12,623 bases of DNA, taken from Clostridium sp. CAG:1013. GTDB taxonomy: Bacteria; Bacillota; Clostridia; Oscillospirales; Acutalibacteraceae. Under the pieces are notes generated by a model. It searched no databases and was not told the origin of the DNA. It saw only the letters and a list, made by a program, of their open reading frames with translations. Location: contig HF972613.1 of assembly GCA_000432995.1 (NCBI GenBank), forward strand, positions 34,264-46,886. The letters are read 5' to 3'. Shown here piece by piece: positions 1 through 7,026 of the stretch. The translations under genes were made by a program, and so were the position numbers. Numbering within the stretch: position 1 is the first letter of the stretch; the number at the start of each line of letters is the position of its first letter.

Positions 1-1359
1 GGTTCCCTGCCTCAGGCGCTGCGGGCCCGCCTTGTGGGCTGCCGGATCGTAGTTCCGCTGTACGATGGTATTCCCCAGGAGCTGCGGGATCAGATGCGTT
101 TTGTCACCAGCATCAGCGTGCCGGTGGCGTGGCGCCGGCAGTACTGCGGTATCTTTGAGGCCAAGGTCAACAATGTGATCTATTACCTCATCGACAACCA
201 GTATTACTTCAAGCGCAGCGGCATCTACGGCCATTTCGACGACGCGGAGAGGTTCGCGTTCTTCTCCCGGGCTATCCTGGAGATGCTTCCTTACATCGAT
301 TTCAAGCCCGACATCATCCACACCAACGACTGGCAGACTGCTTTGGTGCCTGTGTACTACCGCCTGTTCTACGCCAATAACGAGTGGTATTCCGGCATCA
401 AGACGCTGTTCACCATTCACAATATCCAGTATCAGGGCCAGTATGGCAAAGAGATCCTGGAGGATGTGTTTGGTATCCCCAATTACGAGAGCCAGCTGCT
501 GGAGTATGACCGGTGTGTCAACCTGATGAAGGGCGCCATTGAATGCGCTAACTGGGTGTCCACTGTCAGCCCCACCTACGCTCAGGAGATCCTGGATCCC
601 TGGTTCGCCCACAAGCTGGATCCCATCCTTCGGGAACGGAGCTGGAAGCTGTCCGGCATTCTGAACGGCATCGACACCGTGAATTATGATCCGGCCAACG
701 ATCCCAACATTTTCGCTCCCTATTCCAGAGAGGACCGGGCTGGAAAAGCTATCAACAAGCAGAAGCTCCAGGAGCGGCTGTGCATTGAGGTGAATCCCGA
801 CCTGCCTCTGGTAGGCATGGTCACTCGTCTGGTGTCCCACAAGGGTTTGGACCTGGTGAAAGAGGGCATCGATAATGTGATGGAATATTCCAACGCCCAG
901 TTTGTGGTGTTGGGCAGCGGTGACTTGGAGTATGAGAACTACTTCAAGTGGATGCAGGAGAAGTATCCCGGTCGGTTCGTCATGTGCTTGGGCTTCGTGC
1001 CGGAGTTGTCCCGGAAGATCTACGCTGGATCCGACATTTTCCTGATGCCCAGCAAGAGCGAGCCCTGCGGCTTGTCCCAGATGATCGCTCTGCGGTATGG
1101 TTCCATTCCCGTTGTCCGTGAGACCGGCGGCTTGAAGGACTCCATCACCGACAGCGGTGACGGTCAGGGCAACGGCTTCACCTTCAAGACCTACAATACC
1201 GGCGATATGCTCCATTCTCTCCATCGGGCCATTTACGCCTACAATTCCGACAAGGAAGGCTGGGGAATCCTGGTGGATCGGGCCATGGGCTGTGACAACA
1301 GCTGGGGCAAATCTGCCAACGAGTATATCCGTCTTTACAAACAGATTTTAAAGGGTTAA
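1..1359 (+). CDS. glgA: Glycogen (starch) synthase, ADP-glucose type, 5'-truncated by the window edge
   Basis: Transfers glucose from ADP-glucose to the growing alpha-1,4-glucan chain in cytoplasmic glycogen synthesis (GT5 family, GT-B fold). The frame is open from base 1 and starts with GSLPQAL, which matches the stretch just after the N-terminal K-x-G-G-L substrate motif. About 25 residues, including that motif, therefore lie outside the window; 452 residues are visible against a usual ~475-480. Visible family motifs are YFDD-like GHFDDAERFAFF, HTNDWQTA, HNIQYQG and, in the C-terminal domain, SEPCGLSQ (Glu codon at 1060-1062, the conserved acidic residue of the active site) followed by RYGSIPVVRETGGL. 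The GTG at 34 is internal and not a start. Codon choice is strongly C/G-ending, as in a well-expressed gene. An intrinsic terminator follows 24 bases after the stop, so this is the last gene of its unit. Other glg genes, if present, would be upstream and out of view. Identity is secure. Confidence 0.95.
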   Translation, partial: GSLPQALRARLVGCRIVVPLYDGIPQELRDQMRFVTSISVPVAWRRQYCGIFEAKVNNVIYYLIDNQYYFKRSGIYGHFDDAERFAFFSRAILEMLPYIDFKPDIIHTNDWQTALVPVYYRLFYANNEWYSGIKTLFTIHNIQYQGQYGKEILEDVFGIPNYESQLLEYDRCVNLMKGAIECANWVSTVSPTYAQEILDPWFAHKLDPILRERSWKLSGILNGIDTVNYDPANDPNIFAPYSREDRAGKAINKQKLQERLCIEVNPDLPLVGMVTRLVSHKGLDLVKEGIDNVMEYSNAQFVVLGSGDLEYENYFKWMQEKYPGRFVMCLGFVPELSRKIYAGSDIFLMPSKSEPCGLSQMIALRYGSIPVVRETGGLKDSITDSGDGQGNGFTFKTYNTGDMLHSLHRAIYAYNSDKEGWGILVDRAMGCDNSWGKSANEYIRLYKQILKG

Positions 1360-1382
1360 TTTTTAGTCTATCCTCCAATAAG

Positions 1383-1422
1383 AAAGGGCTGTCGTGTTAT
1401 GCGGCAGCCCTTTCGAGTTTTT
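1383..1422 (+). terminator. Intrinsic terminator of glgA
   Basis: AAAGGGCTG (1383-1391) pairs with CAGCCCTTT (1405-1413). The stem extends inward through T-G, C-G and G-C pairs to a short loop. The T-tract (1418-1422) is separated from the stem by CGAG, so the tail is imperfect. The position straight after the glgA stop supports the call. Confidence 0.75.
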
Positions 1423-1449
1423 GTCGGAAGAGGGGAACGCCACTTTTTG

Positions 1450-1478
1450 TTGTGCCTCGGCGCGATCCGTGATATAAT
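1450..1478 (+). promoter_or_regulatory. Sigma-A-type promoter of the Wzy-like gene pair
   Basis: A perfect -10 TATAAT lies at 1473-1478, with TTGTGC at 1450-1455 as a weak -35 (3 of 6 matches) across a 17-bp spacer. Transcription would start near 1485, giving a leader of about 50 bases before the ATG at 1538. The preceding terminator and the lack of any other -10 this good in the gap support an independent unit. Confidence 0.6.
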
Positions 1479-1537
1479 ACCGATAACCCCTATTTTTAGG
1501 AACTGCTCGAGAAACTAAAACAAAGGAAACCCTTGCT

Positions 1538-3082
1538 ATGATACAGACAAGTTTGAGAGACAGGTTATCCTTCTCGGTGGGAGAGGTGATGACCGCCCTG
1601 CTGGTGGTCCAGCCTTTGCTGGATGTGTTATCCTACTTTATGGGATTGGCGGGAGGCACCGTATTTACCACCACTCTGCGGATGCTCCTTCTTTTGGCGG
1701 TATGCCTGTACGGCTTCATCATAACGGATAACCGCCGGGCTTATTACGTGATGTACGGCGTGGTAGGCGGCTTTTGGCTGCTGCACATGCTCAACAGTTT
1801 CCGCCTTGGCTATCAAGACCCGGTGGGGGATGCGGCGGAATATTTCAAGCTGATCCAGTTCCCCTTGTGGACGATGTCCTTTGTCACATTTTTCCGGCAA
1901 CGGAAAGATCTGGATTACCAGACCATTGGTGTGCTGGCAGCCAATTTCGGCATCATCCTGTTGGTAATCGCTTTGTCTTACGTGGTGGGACATCCGGTCT
2001 ATACTTACGATTATCCCGACAGAGATGTGTTCATTGGCATTTTAGGCTGGTTCGGCGTGGCTAATTCCCAAAGCTCCATCCTTACCCTGCTGGTACCGCC
2101 GTTGCTGCTGTGGGGGCTGCGGAGCCGACAGCTTTGGAAGTTCTCCCTGTGCTGTCTTTTTGGGTTCGGTCTGCTGTACTTCACCGGGACTCGCCTCACT
2201 TACTATGGGGCCATCCTGATTGCATTGGCATTTCTGGCGCTGCTGGTTTTCCGGCGGCAGCAGCTGCTGTTCTGCATTCCCTTGTGTGTGGCTTTGATTG
2301 CAGTGATCGCTTGCCGGGGAATCTCTCCCATGGCAGAGCGGCAGGCACTTACTGCGGATTCCTACGCTATCTACCAGGAAAAGGCTGACGAGATCATGGG
2401 AGAGGACAAGGATTTCGTTTACAAGAAAGGGGAGGAGATTCCCCCGGAGATCCTGGAAAAGATCACCAAAGTGTATACAGATGTGTACGGTCAGCCCGGT
2501 CTCTATGGAGCGACTCTATTGGAGGATCTGATCGAAGAGTTTGGGCTGGAAGCGGTGATGGAGCAGTACGATTACGCCACCGATCCTCAGACGCTTTACA
2601 ATTCCCGAGTGAAAAAGCTCACCGCTATGGAAATGGTTTGGCAGGACCAGGACGCTCTCACCAAGCTGCTGGGAGTGGAATATGCCCAGTGCCATGTGGG
2701 AGATCATATCTACGACCCGGAAAACGACCTTCCCGCGTTGCTGTATTATTACGGCTATTTGGGAGTGGCCCTGTATGGGTTGTTTGTGCTGTATTTTATC
2801 GCTTCCTGTGTCAGGGGGCTTTTGGAAGATTGGCACCGAGTGCTGTGTGTGGAGTTCGGTGTGCCGGCTATGGTGTTCGCATTAATGCTGGCAGGCGCTC
2901 AATTCTCCGGTCAGGTGCTGCGGAAACCAAGCGTAACCGTGTATGGTTCTGTGGCAGCGGCACTGCTGTATGTGTATCTGCATCCTACCAGGGAGACTGC
3001 TCGGGCCGTGGATACGGGAGACAGGTTTGTGGAACGCTCGGTGAGTAGACCGAGAATTTGGATCAGAGGGGGTACGCTATGA
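1538..3082 (+). CDS. O-antigen ligase/polymerase (Wzy-like) family membrane protein, paralogue 1
   Basis: A 514-residue polytopic membrane protein that resembles O-antigen ligase-like proteins (PF13425/Wzy_C type), which join or polymerise lipid-linked glycans outside the membrane. About ten hydrophobic segments are visible: roughly 15-35, 45-63, 70-88, 105-118, 130-150, 165-193, 203-236, 243-260, 398-425 and 438-482. A long hydrophilic loop lies at about 262-397. Superfamily-like signatures are TGTR (216-219), SRV followed by LLGVEY (356-382), and END...GYLG (395-409) where many relatives read HND...G-G. The start is ATG 1538 with AAAGGAAA at 1522-1529. Its TGA overlaps the ATG of the next gene, a paralogue sharing long collinear motifs (QPLLDVLSYF, GWFGVANSQSS, SGQVLRKPSVTVY). 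No glycosyltransferase or flippase gene is visible nearby, so the substrate is unknown; a role in exopolysaccharide or wall-glycan assembly is inference. Confidence 0.75.
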   Translation: MIQTSLRDRLSFSVGEVMTALLVVQPLLDVLSYFMGLAGGTVFTTTLRMLLLLAVCLYGFIITDNRRAYYVMYGVVGGFWLLHMLNSFRLGYQDPVGDAAEYFKLIQFPLWTMSFVTFFRQRKDLDYQTIGVLAANFGIILLVIALSYVVGHPVYTYDYPDRDVFIGILGWFGVANSQSSILTLLVPPLLLWGLRSRQLWKFSLCCLFGFGLLYFTGTRLTYYGAILIALAFLALLVFRRQQLLFCIPLCVALIAVIACRGISPMAERQALTADSYAIYQEKADEIMGEDKDFVYKKGEEIPPEILEKITKVYTDVYGQPGLYGATLLEDLIEEFGLEAVMEQYDYATDPQTLYNSRVKKLTAMEMVWQDQDALTKLLGVEYAQCHVGDHIYDPENDLPALLYYYGYLGVALYGLFVLYFIASCVRGLLEDWHRVLCVEFGVPAMVFALMLAGAQFSGQVLRKPSVTVYGSVAAALLYVYLHPTRETARAVDTGDRFVERSVSRPRIWIRGGTL

Positions 3083-4662
3083 AACAGATGTATCAAACTG
3101 TGAAAGGAGCCATTGAGGCAAAGCTGTATTGGATCGTGGGAGTGCTGCTGGTTATCCAGCCGCCTCTGGACGTGCTTTCCTATTTTCTGGCGGAGATGGG
3201 GAACAACTCTTTCTCCACTGCGCTGCGTTTCCTGATGCTGATGGCTGTGGCCCTGCTGGGATTTATCGTCAGCGATAAAAAGCGTATCTATGTGATTGTT
3301 TACGGTTTGATGGGGCTGTTCTGGGTCGCCCATGTGGCCAACTGTTACCGCATTGGTTACCAGTCTGTGGTGGCGGATACTGCCAACTATCTGCGGATCA
3401 TGAATTTCCCCATTTTCACCTTGTCCTTTATCACGTTTTTCCAGAAAGGGGATGGAATGCGGAAGGTGCTGTTCACCTCCATTGCCATCGATCTGGGAGA
3501 GATCATCCTCTTTACCGCCATTCCCTGGTTGATCGGTCAGCCGGTCTACACCTATGAGATCCTGGAAATCGGTGTGATGGGGTGGTTCAGTGTGGCCAAC
3601 GCCCAGAGCGCCATTGTGGTGCTGGTAGTGCCTTTGACCATTCTGTTTGCTTGGAAAACTAAGAAATATCCCGTGTACCTTCTGGCGTTGGTGCTTTGTT
3701 TCGGCCTGATGTTCATTACGGGTACTAAGTTCACCTTCTATTCCATTTTTATCATCGCCGGTGCGTTTATTTTTCTGTTTGTGCTCAATTATAAAAAACA
3801 GAGCCTCCGGTTTGTTCTGCCCCTGTTGGGCGTGTTGGTGTTGGTTGTGGGATTCAGAGATTTGGCTCCCATGCGGGTGCGTGAGAGCATGTCCCAGTAT
3901 GCATTGAACAATTACCAGCAGCTGGTGGAAGAAAGCCTGAAAAACAGCGGCGCGGATTCCGAAACCTTGGAGGAGATCAAAGAGGAGCTGGCCAGCGATT
4001 CCGGTGGCGGCCCTGGGGAAGAGGAACGGATCCAGCAGCTGCGAGACAGCCTGATCGGCGTGTACACCGACCCGGAAGTCTACGGTCCTTTCTTTGAGAG
4101 CTTCTACAAACGCTTTGGCGTGTACAATGTGATGGAGGCATATGACTACACCTCTGAGTCCACCATCTTGTCGGACTCTCGAGTGCGCAAGTCCATGTTC
4201 GCCAAGCTGATGTGGGAGGAGAAGGATACTCTGACGCATTTGCTGGGCTTTGAGTACAGCGACATGATTTACGACGGGGACATTTTCGACCTGGAAAATG
4301 ACTTCCCAGCGGTATTTTATTTCTGCGGCTACATTGGGTTCGGCCTGTACATGGCGTTCTTTGCGCTGTTTGCGGTGATGATCTTTAAAGCCTTTGGCCA
4401 GGACGTGGCAGCCGCATGGAAAGCCCAAGAGGAAAAGAAGAGAGGAATTCCTCTCCGAAGCCTGGCATCCTTTGGCGGGGGCGTGCAGCGGTTCCTCACG
4501 GTGGAGATGGGCGCTGTGGGAATGATGTTCCTGCTGGCTGCTATTGCGGCCCAGATCTCCGGCAACGTGCTTCGCAGACCCAATGTTACTGTGTACTTCG
4601 CGGTGGCTGCGGCGTATCTGTGTTACCTGACAATCATCAAACGAAAGAAACAGAAAAACTAA
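3079..4662 (+). CDS. O-antigen ligase/polymerase (Wzy-like) family membrane protein, paralogue 2
   Basis: A 527-residue polytopic protein of the same family as the preceding gene. It is collinear with it over almost the whole length: QPPLDVLSYF near 27-36, GQPVYTYE 153-160, GWFSVANAQSA 168-178, TGTKFTFY 214-221, SRV 367-369 then LLGFEYS, END at 406-408 then GYIG, and SGNVLRRPNVTVY near 494-506. The hydrophilic loop (about 262-405) is longer than in paralogue 1 and carries an acidic, Gly-rich insert around 289-316. A basic cytoplasmic stretch lies at about 436-472 and a Lys-rich tail ends the protein. I chose ATG 3079 because AGAGGGGG (3065-3072) sits 6 bases before it and it forms an ATGA overlap with the upstream stop, which suggests translational coupling; the in-frame TTG at 3058 is less likely. 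The two products may be partners or divergent duplicates with different substrates. Glycan ligation or polymerisation is inferred from family resemblance only. Confidence 0.75.
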   Translation: MKQMYQTVKGAIEAKLYWIVGVLLVIQPPLDVLSYFLAEMGNNSFSTALRFLMLMAVALLGFIVSDKKRIYVIVYGLMGLFWVAHVANCYRIGYQSVVADTANYLRIMNFPIFTLSFITFFQKGDGMRKVLFTSIAIDLGEIILFTAIPWLIGQPVYTYEILEIGVMGWFSVANAQSAIVVLVVPLTILFAWKTKKYPVYLLALVLCFGLMFITGTKFTFYSIFIIAGAFIFLFVLNYKKQSLRFVLPLLGVLVLVVGFRDLAPMRVRESMSQYALNNYQQLVEESLKNSGADSETLEEIKEELASDSGGGPGEEERIQQLRDSLIGVYTDPEVYGPFFESFYKRFGVYNVMEAYDYTSESTILSDSRVRKSMFAKLMWEEKDTLTHLLGFEYSDMIYDGDIFDLENDFPAVFYFCGYIGFGLYMAFFALFAVMIFKAFGQDVAAAWKAQEEKKRGIPLRSLASFGGGVQRFLTVEMGAVGMMFLLAAIAAQISGNVLRRPNVTVYFAVAAAYLCYLTIIKRKKQKN

Positions 4663-4680
4663 TAGTTTCCCAAAAGAAGG

Positions 4681-4717
4681 AAGAGGTCGTGGAGCGTAAA
4701 AGCCCACGGCCTTTTTT
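4681..4717 (+). terminator. Intrinsic terminator of the Wzy-like pair
   Basis: AGGTCGTGG (4684-4692) pairs with CCACGGCCT (4704-4712) with one G-T pair, and the 5' AAG can add A-T and G-T pairs. The loop is about 11 bases and a run of six T (4712-4717) completes the signal. It lies 18 bases after the stop of paralogue 2. Confidence 0.85.
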
Positions 4718-4745
4718 GCTGGGAGGGGAACGAGTAAAATTCTAT

Positions 4746-4774
4746 TTGACAATTTTTTGTCATCGAGTTACAAT
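4746..4774 (+). promoter_or_regulatory. Promoter of the thiT riboswitch leader
   Basis: Consensus -35 TTGACA (4746-4751), 17-bp spacer, -10 TACAAT (4769-4774, 5 of 6 matches). Initiation near 4781 falls just before the first pairing strand of the TPP aptamer at 4789, which is the expected geometry. It follows directly on the preceding terminator. Confidence 0.85.
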
Positions 4775-4788
4775 AAGGGTCGAAAAAT

Positions 4789-4897
4789 GAAATAAGGGGT
4801 GCCCGCTTTCAGGCGGCTGAGAGGAGCTTCGAGCTTAAACCCTTTGTCCTTCGGGACAGGAACCTGATTCGGATAATACCGACGTAGGAAGCATTTC
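4789..4897 (+). promoter_or_regulatory. TPP (thiamine pyrophosphate) riboswitch aptamer, THI element
   Basis: All hallmark segments are present in order: GGGGTGCC (4796-4803), a hairpin of the CCCGC...GCGG type, CTGAGA (4817-4822), an optional small AGCT/AGCT stem, ACCC, a GTCC-TTCG-GGAC hairpin capped by a tetraloop, CCTGAT (4863-4868), GGATAATACC (4871-4880), and GTAGGAAG. P1 closes as GAAAT (4789-4793) with ATTTC (4893-4897). The element senses TPP and, in Firmicutes, normally turns off downstream thiamine genes when TPP is abundant. The first downstream gene is a thiamine transporter S-component, which fits exactly. Confidence 0.95.
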
Positions 4898-4927
4898 AAC
4901 ATAATGGGTGGCGGATCTCCCGCCGCT

Positions 4928-4971
4928 TTTCCTGCCGCGAGAGTTTTCTCACGGCGGTGGAAATGTTTTTT
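4928..4971 (+). terminator. Riboswitch-controlled terminator T1
   Basis: TTTCC (4928-4932) pairs with GGAAA (4959-4963), and GCCG (4934-4937) with CGGC (4952-4955). GAG/CTC lies inside a C-A mismatch, with loop AGTTTT. TG and six T (4966-4971) follow. AAGCATTTC (4889-4897), which includes the 3' strand of aptamer P1, can instead pair with GAAATGTTT (4960-4968), which would destroy this hairpin and acts as a plausible antiterminator. Pairings were worked out by hand. Confidence 0.6.
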
Positions 4972-4973
4972 AC

Positions 4974-5007
4974 GCTGTTCGGAAGGTTTCCGGGCAGCTG
5001 TTTTTTT
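4974..5007 (+). terminator. Second leader terminator T2
   Basis: An 11-bp stem, GCTGTTCGGAA (4974-4984) with TTCCGGGCAGC (4988-4998) including two G-T pairs, with loop GGT. TG and seven T (5001-5007) follow. It stands 76 bases before the thiT start, in tandem with T1. Its 5' arm can also pair with TTCCGACAGC (5033-5042) downstream. It looks like a strong terminator, so readthrough must be controlled or partial. Confidence 0.6.
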
Positions 5008-5082
5008 GCGTGTTTATCACAGCGCCAGGGCGTTCCGACAGCTTTCATTTTTCGCCAAATTATTGTGAGAGGAAGAACGAAC

Positions 5083-5721
5083 ATGAACACTGTCTCCAAA
5101 CGAACGATCAATCTGGTGCTGGGCGGCGTGATGATCGCCATGTCCACCGTACTGGGCTTTCTGAAGCTGTGGGAGGCTCCCTACGGCGGAGCTATCACTG
5201 TGTGCTCTATGCTGCCCATCCTGTTTTACAGCTACCGCTGCGGTCTGAAGTGGGGCCTGGGCGCTGGGCTGGTCAATAGCGTTTTGCAGCTTTTGCTGGG
5301 AATGAGCGCTCTTCGGGGTCTTACTGCCGGCACGTTGATCGGCTCCATCTTCCTGGATTACATCCTGGCCTTTACCGTTCTGGGTTTGGGCGGCATGTTC
5401 CGGGGGAAGCTGAAAAACGACGCTGCTGCCTTTACCCTGGGAAGTTTGATCGCCATGCTGCTCCGGTATTTCTGCTCCTTCCTGTCTGGCTGGATCCTGT
5501 GGGCCGCTCTTTGCGACGCTACCTATATGCAGGAAGTGATTGCCGCCTATATCCCCGGTCTTGCCAATGTGTCTGGTACAACCCTGGCCATTGTGTATTC
5601 TCTAGTGTATAACGGTGTGTACATGATCCCCGAGATCATTTTGACCTGTGTGGTCGGGTTCCTGCTGGTTCAGTTCGCTGGCAAGCAGATCCTGGATAAG
5701 CCTGTTGTGAAAGCTCAGTAA
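5083..5721 (+). CDS. thiT: Thiamine ECF-transporter substrate-binding (S) component ThiT
   Basis: A 212-residue integral membrane protein that binds thiamine and works with a shared ECF module (EcfT and the EcfA ATPases, encoded elsewhere) to import it. It has about six hydrophobic helices, the usual ThiT length and the family pattern APYGG...MLPILFYSYRCG (32-54), FLDY (90-93), RYF..F.SG...W (128-140) and YSLVYNG (172-178). From the known Lactococcus ThiT structure, thiamine contacts Tyr85, Trp133, Tyr146 and Asn151 correspond to Tyr93, Trp140, Tyr172 and Asn177 here. Glu84 aligns with Asp92 and His125 with Ser132, so the pocket is partly altered. I chose ATG 5083 because GAGAGGAAG (5067-5075) precedes it. 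An in-frame GTG at 4957 would place the N-terminus inside the leader terminators. Control by the TPP riboswitch confirms the assignment. Confidence 0.93.
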   Translation: MNTVSKRTINLVLGGVMIAMSTVLGFLKLWEAPYGGAITVCSMLPILFYSYRCGLKWGLGAGLVNSVLQLLLGMSALRGLTAGTLIGSIFLDYILAFTVLGLGGMFRGKLKNDAAAFTLGSLIAMLLRYFCSFLSGWILWAALCDATYMQEVIAAYIPGLANVSGTTLAIVYSLVYNGVYMIPEIILTCVVGFLLVQFAGKQILDKPVVKAQ

Positions 5722-5740
5722 GATAAAAATACAAAAGAGA

Positions 5741-5776
5741 AACAGCCTTCCGATTTAATTTGGAAGGCTGTTTTTT
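5741..5776 (+). terminator. Intrinsic terminator of thiT
   Basis: An 11-bp perfect stem AACAGCCTTCC (5741-5751) with GGAAGGCTGTT (5762-5772), a 10-base loop, then a T-run through 5776. It is a textbook terminator 19 bases after the thiT stop. Confidence 0.95.
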
Positions 5777-5854
5777 GTTGTTCTATCACCACCGGGGATA
5801 GGGGAGAGAGTATATTGAATATCGTGAAAACCAACAAAATGAAAGTGCGAGAAG

Positions 5855-5868
5855 TGTCAGTTGTGACA
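5855..5868. repeat. Inverted repeat TGTCA-N4-TGACA upstream of the yitT-family promoter
   Basis: Perfect 5-bp arms (5855-5859 and 5864-5868) around GTTG. The site lies about 55 bp upstream of the -35 box of the downstream gene and could bind a dimeric regulator. It is short enough to occur by chance. Confidence 0.3.
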
Positions 5869-5882
5869 ATTTAAACTCTTGT

Positions 5883-5926
5883 GTTCTTTGTAGAAGGAAA
5901 AATTATTAAATTTTGTTCTTTGTTGA
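5883..5926. repeat. Two direct repeats (GTTCTTTGTnGA), 32 bp apart, at the yitT-family promoter
   Basis: GTTCTTTGTAGA (5883-5894) and GTTCTTTGTTGA (5915-5926) match at 11 of 12 bases with 32 bp between starts, about three helical turns. The second copy runs into the -35 box (5923-5928), so a bound protein there could affect polymerase. No regulator is encoded next to it, so the factor is unknown. Confidence 0.4.
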
Positions 5927-5951
5927 CGGACACATTTTTCTGTGCTATAAT
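5923..5951 (+). promoter_or_regulatory. Extended -10 promoter of the yitT-family gene
   Basis: -35 TTGACG (5923-5928, 5 of 6 matches), 17-bp spacer, perfect TATAAT (5946-5951) with an upstream TG at 5943-5944 giving an extended -10. The start would be near 5958, leaving a leader of about 60 bases. Confidence 0.85.
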
Positions 5952-6016
5952 ACAGACGCAATTTTTTCCAATGCATTTTGTTTGAGTGGTATGTTAGATT
6001 CTCGAGGTGGTTTTGT

Positions 6017-6934
6017 GTGTTAAAGAAATATAGCAAAGACCTTTTGCCAGACGCCCTTCATGTGGTTCTCGGATCCTTTTTGTATACCATGGGCGTTTAC
6101 TGCTTTACGGCTCCCAATCAAATCGCGCCGGGTGGAGTCAGCGGACTTTCCACCATGATCAATGCTTTGACCCACATCCCCATGGGAATCTTGACTTTTG
6201 CCTTGAACGCTCCCTTGCTGATACTTGCCTTTTTGTTTGTGGGGAAAAAATTTGCCTGTAAAACCTTGATTACCATTTCTGTAATGACATTTTTCCTGGA
6301 CGTAGTCCTGGTGCATGTGCCTGTCTATCAAGGGGATATGATTTTAGGCGCGCTGTTCGGCGGCGGATTGATGGGGATCGGTCTGGGGATTGTGTTTATG
6401 CGGGATTTCACCACAGGTGGAAGCGATATTATTGCCAAGCTCGTCCAGACCAAACGCCCGGATTTTCAGATGGGCCAAGTCATTTTGATGATCGATGTGT
6501 GTATCGTGGCCATTTCCTGGTTCGTTTACGGAAAGATAGAAAGTGTTCTGTACGCAGGAATCACCATTGTGGTTTACACTTTCGTTGCAGACAGTGTGCT
6601 CTACCGAAAAGGAAATGGCAAGGTGATTTTTCTGATCTCAAAAAAAGGCCAGGAAATCGCCCGCAGGGTGATCCTTGAGTGTCATCGCGGCGTTACCATT
6701 TTAAATGGCCGGGGTGCATATACGGGGATGCCCAATAACGTTTTAGTGATCGCTATAAAAAGCAGGGATTATTTCAAGCTGAAAACCATCGCTACAGAGG
6801 TTGACGAGAGAGCCTTTGTAATCGCTTCAGATTGTGGCGAGATCCATGGCAACGGCTTCAGACCCGGCGATCTTCCAGAAGTAGCCGCGGAAGATTGGGA
6901 CGGTGTAAAAGCCATTGCCAATGACCAGGAGTAA
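6017..6934 (+). CDS. YitT family membrane protein (YitT_membrane plus DUF2179 domains)
   Basis: A 305-residue protein with an N-terminal membrane domain (five or so hydrophobic segments within about 12-195) and a C-terminal soluble DUF2179 domain (about 205-285). Signatures are PNQIAPGGVSGLS near 33-45, FTTGGSDIIAKLV near 129-141, and RGVTILNGRGAYTG in the C-terminal domain, followed by a segment that predicts a regulatory alpha/beta fold. The family is widespread in Firmicutes, often in several copies, and its biochemical role is not established. I chose GTG 6017 because GAGGTGG (6004-6010) lies 6 bases before it and the length then fits relatives (~280-300). An in-frame TTG at 5978 has no comparable ribosome site. 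The gene is monocistronic: it has its own promoter upstream and a terminator downstream, and the next gene is convergent. Confidence 0.9.
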   Translation: MLKKYSKDLLPDALHVVLGSFLYTMGVYCFTAPNQIAPGGVSGLSTMINALTHIPMGILTFALNAPLLILAFLFVGKKFACKTLITISVMTFFLDVVLVHVPVYQGDMILGALFGGGLMGIGLGIVFMRDFTTGGSDIIAKLVQTKRPDFQMGQVILMIDVCIVAISWFVYGKIESVLYAGITIVVYTFVADSVLYRKGNGKVIFLISKKGQEIARRVILECHRGVTILNGRGAYTGMPNNVLVIAIKSRDYFKLKTIATEVDERAFVIASDCGEIHGNGFRPGDLPEVAAEDWDGVKAIANDQE

Positions 6935-6996
6935 GGTTTAGGCGGAATCTTTTGTGACATGTAAATATGTGGTGACTTTTGTTGTCCCTGAAATGT

Positions 6997-7026
6997 GAAA
7001 AGGCCCCGGAATTCCGGGGCCTTTTC
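6997..7026. terminator. Perfect palindromic, probably bidirectional terminator
   Basis: A 30-base perfect palindrome with 15-base arms and a GGCCCC/GGGGCC core flanked by AAAA/TTTT. It lies between the yitT-family gene (+) and the convergent sugar operon (-), so it can stop both. The T-tract is largely inside the stem, with CGATTT after it on the + strand. On the minus side it is about 180 bases beyond the last stop, and I see no better terminator closer. Confidence 0.75.

Noticed and set aside
2911..4752. A 613-codon open frame on the minus strand opposite the second Wzy-like gene
   Set aside because: It is a shadow of a biased coding strand: its translation is His/Gln/Arg-rich low complexity with no domain, and it runs across the upstream stop/start junction and a terminator. 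The + strand frame has membrane segments, a ribosome site and a paralogue.
4957..5082. In-frame N-terminal extension of thiT from GTG 4957
   Set aside because: It would translate the leader terminators and has no ThiT-like residues. ATG 5083 has a good ribosome site and gives the family length.
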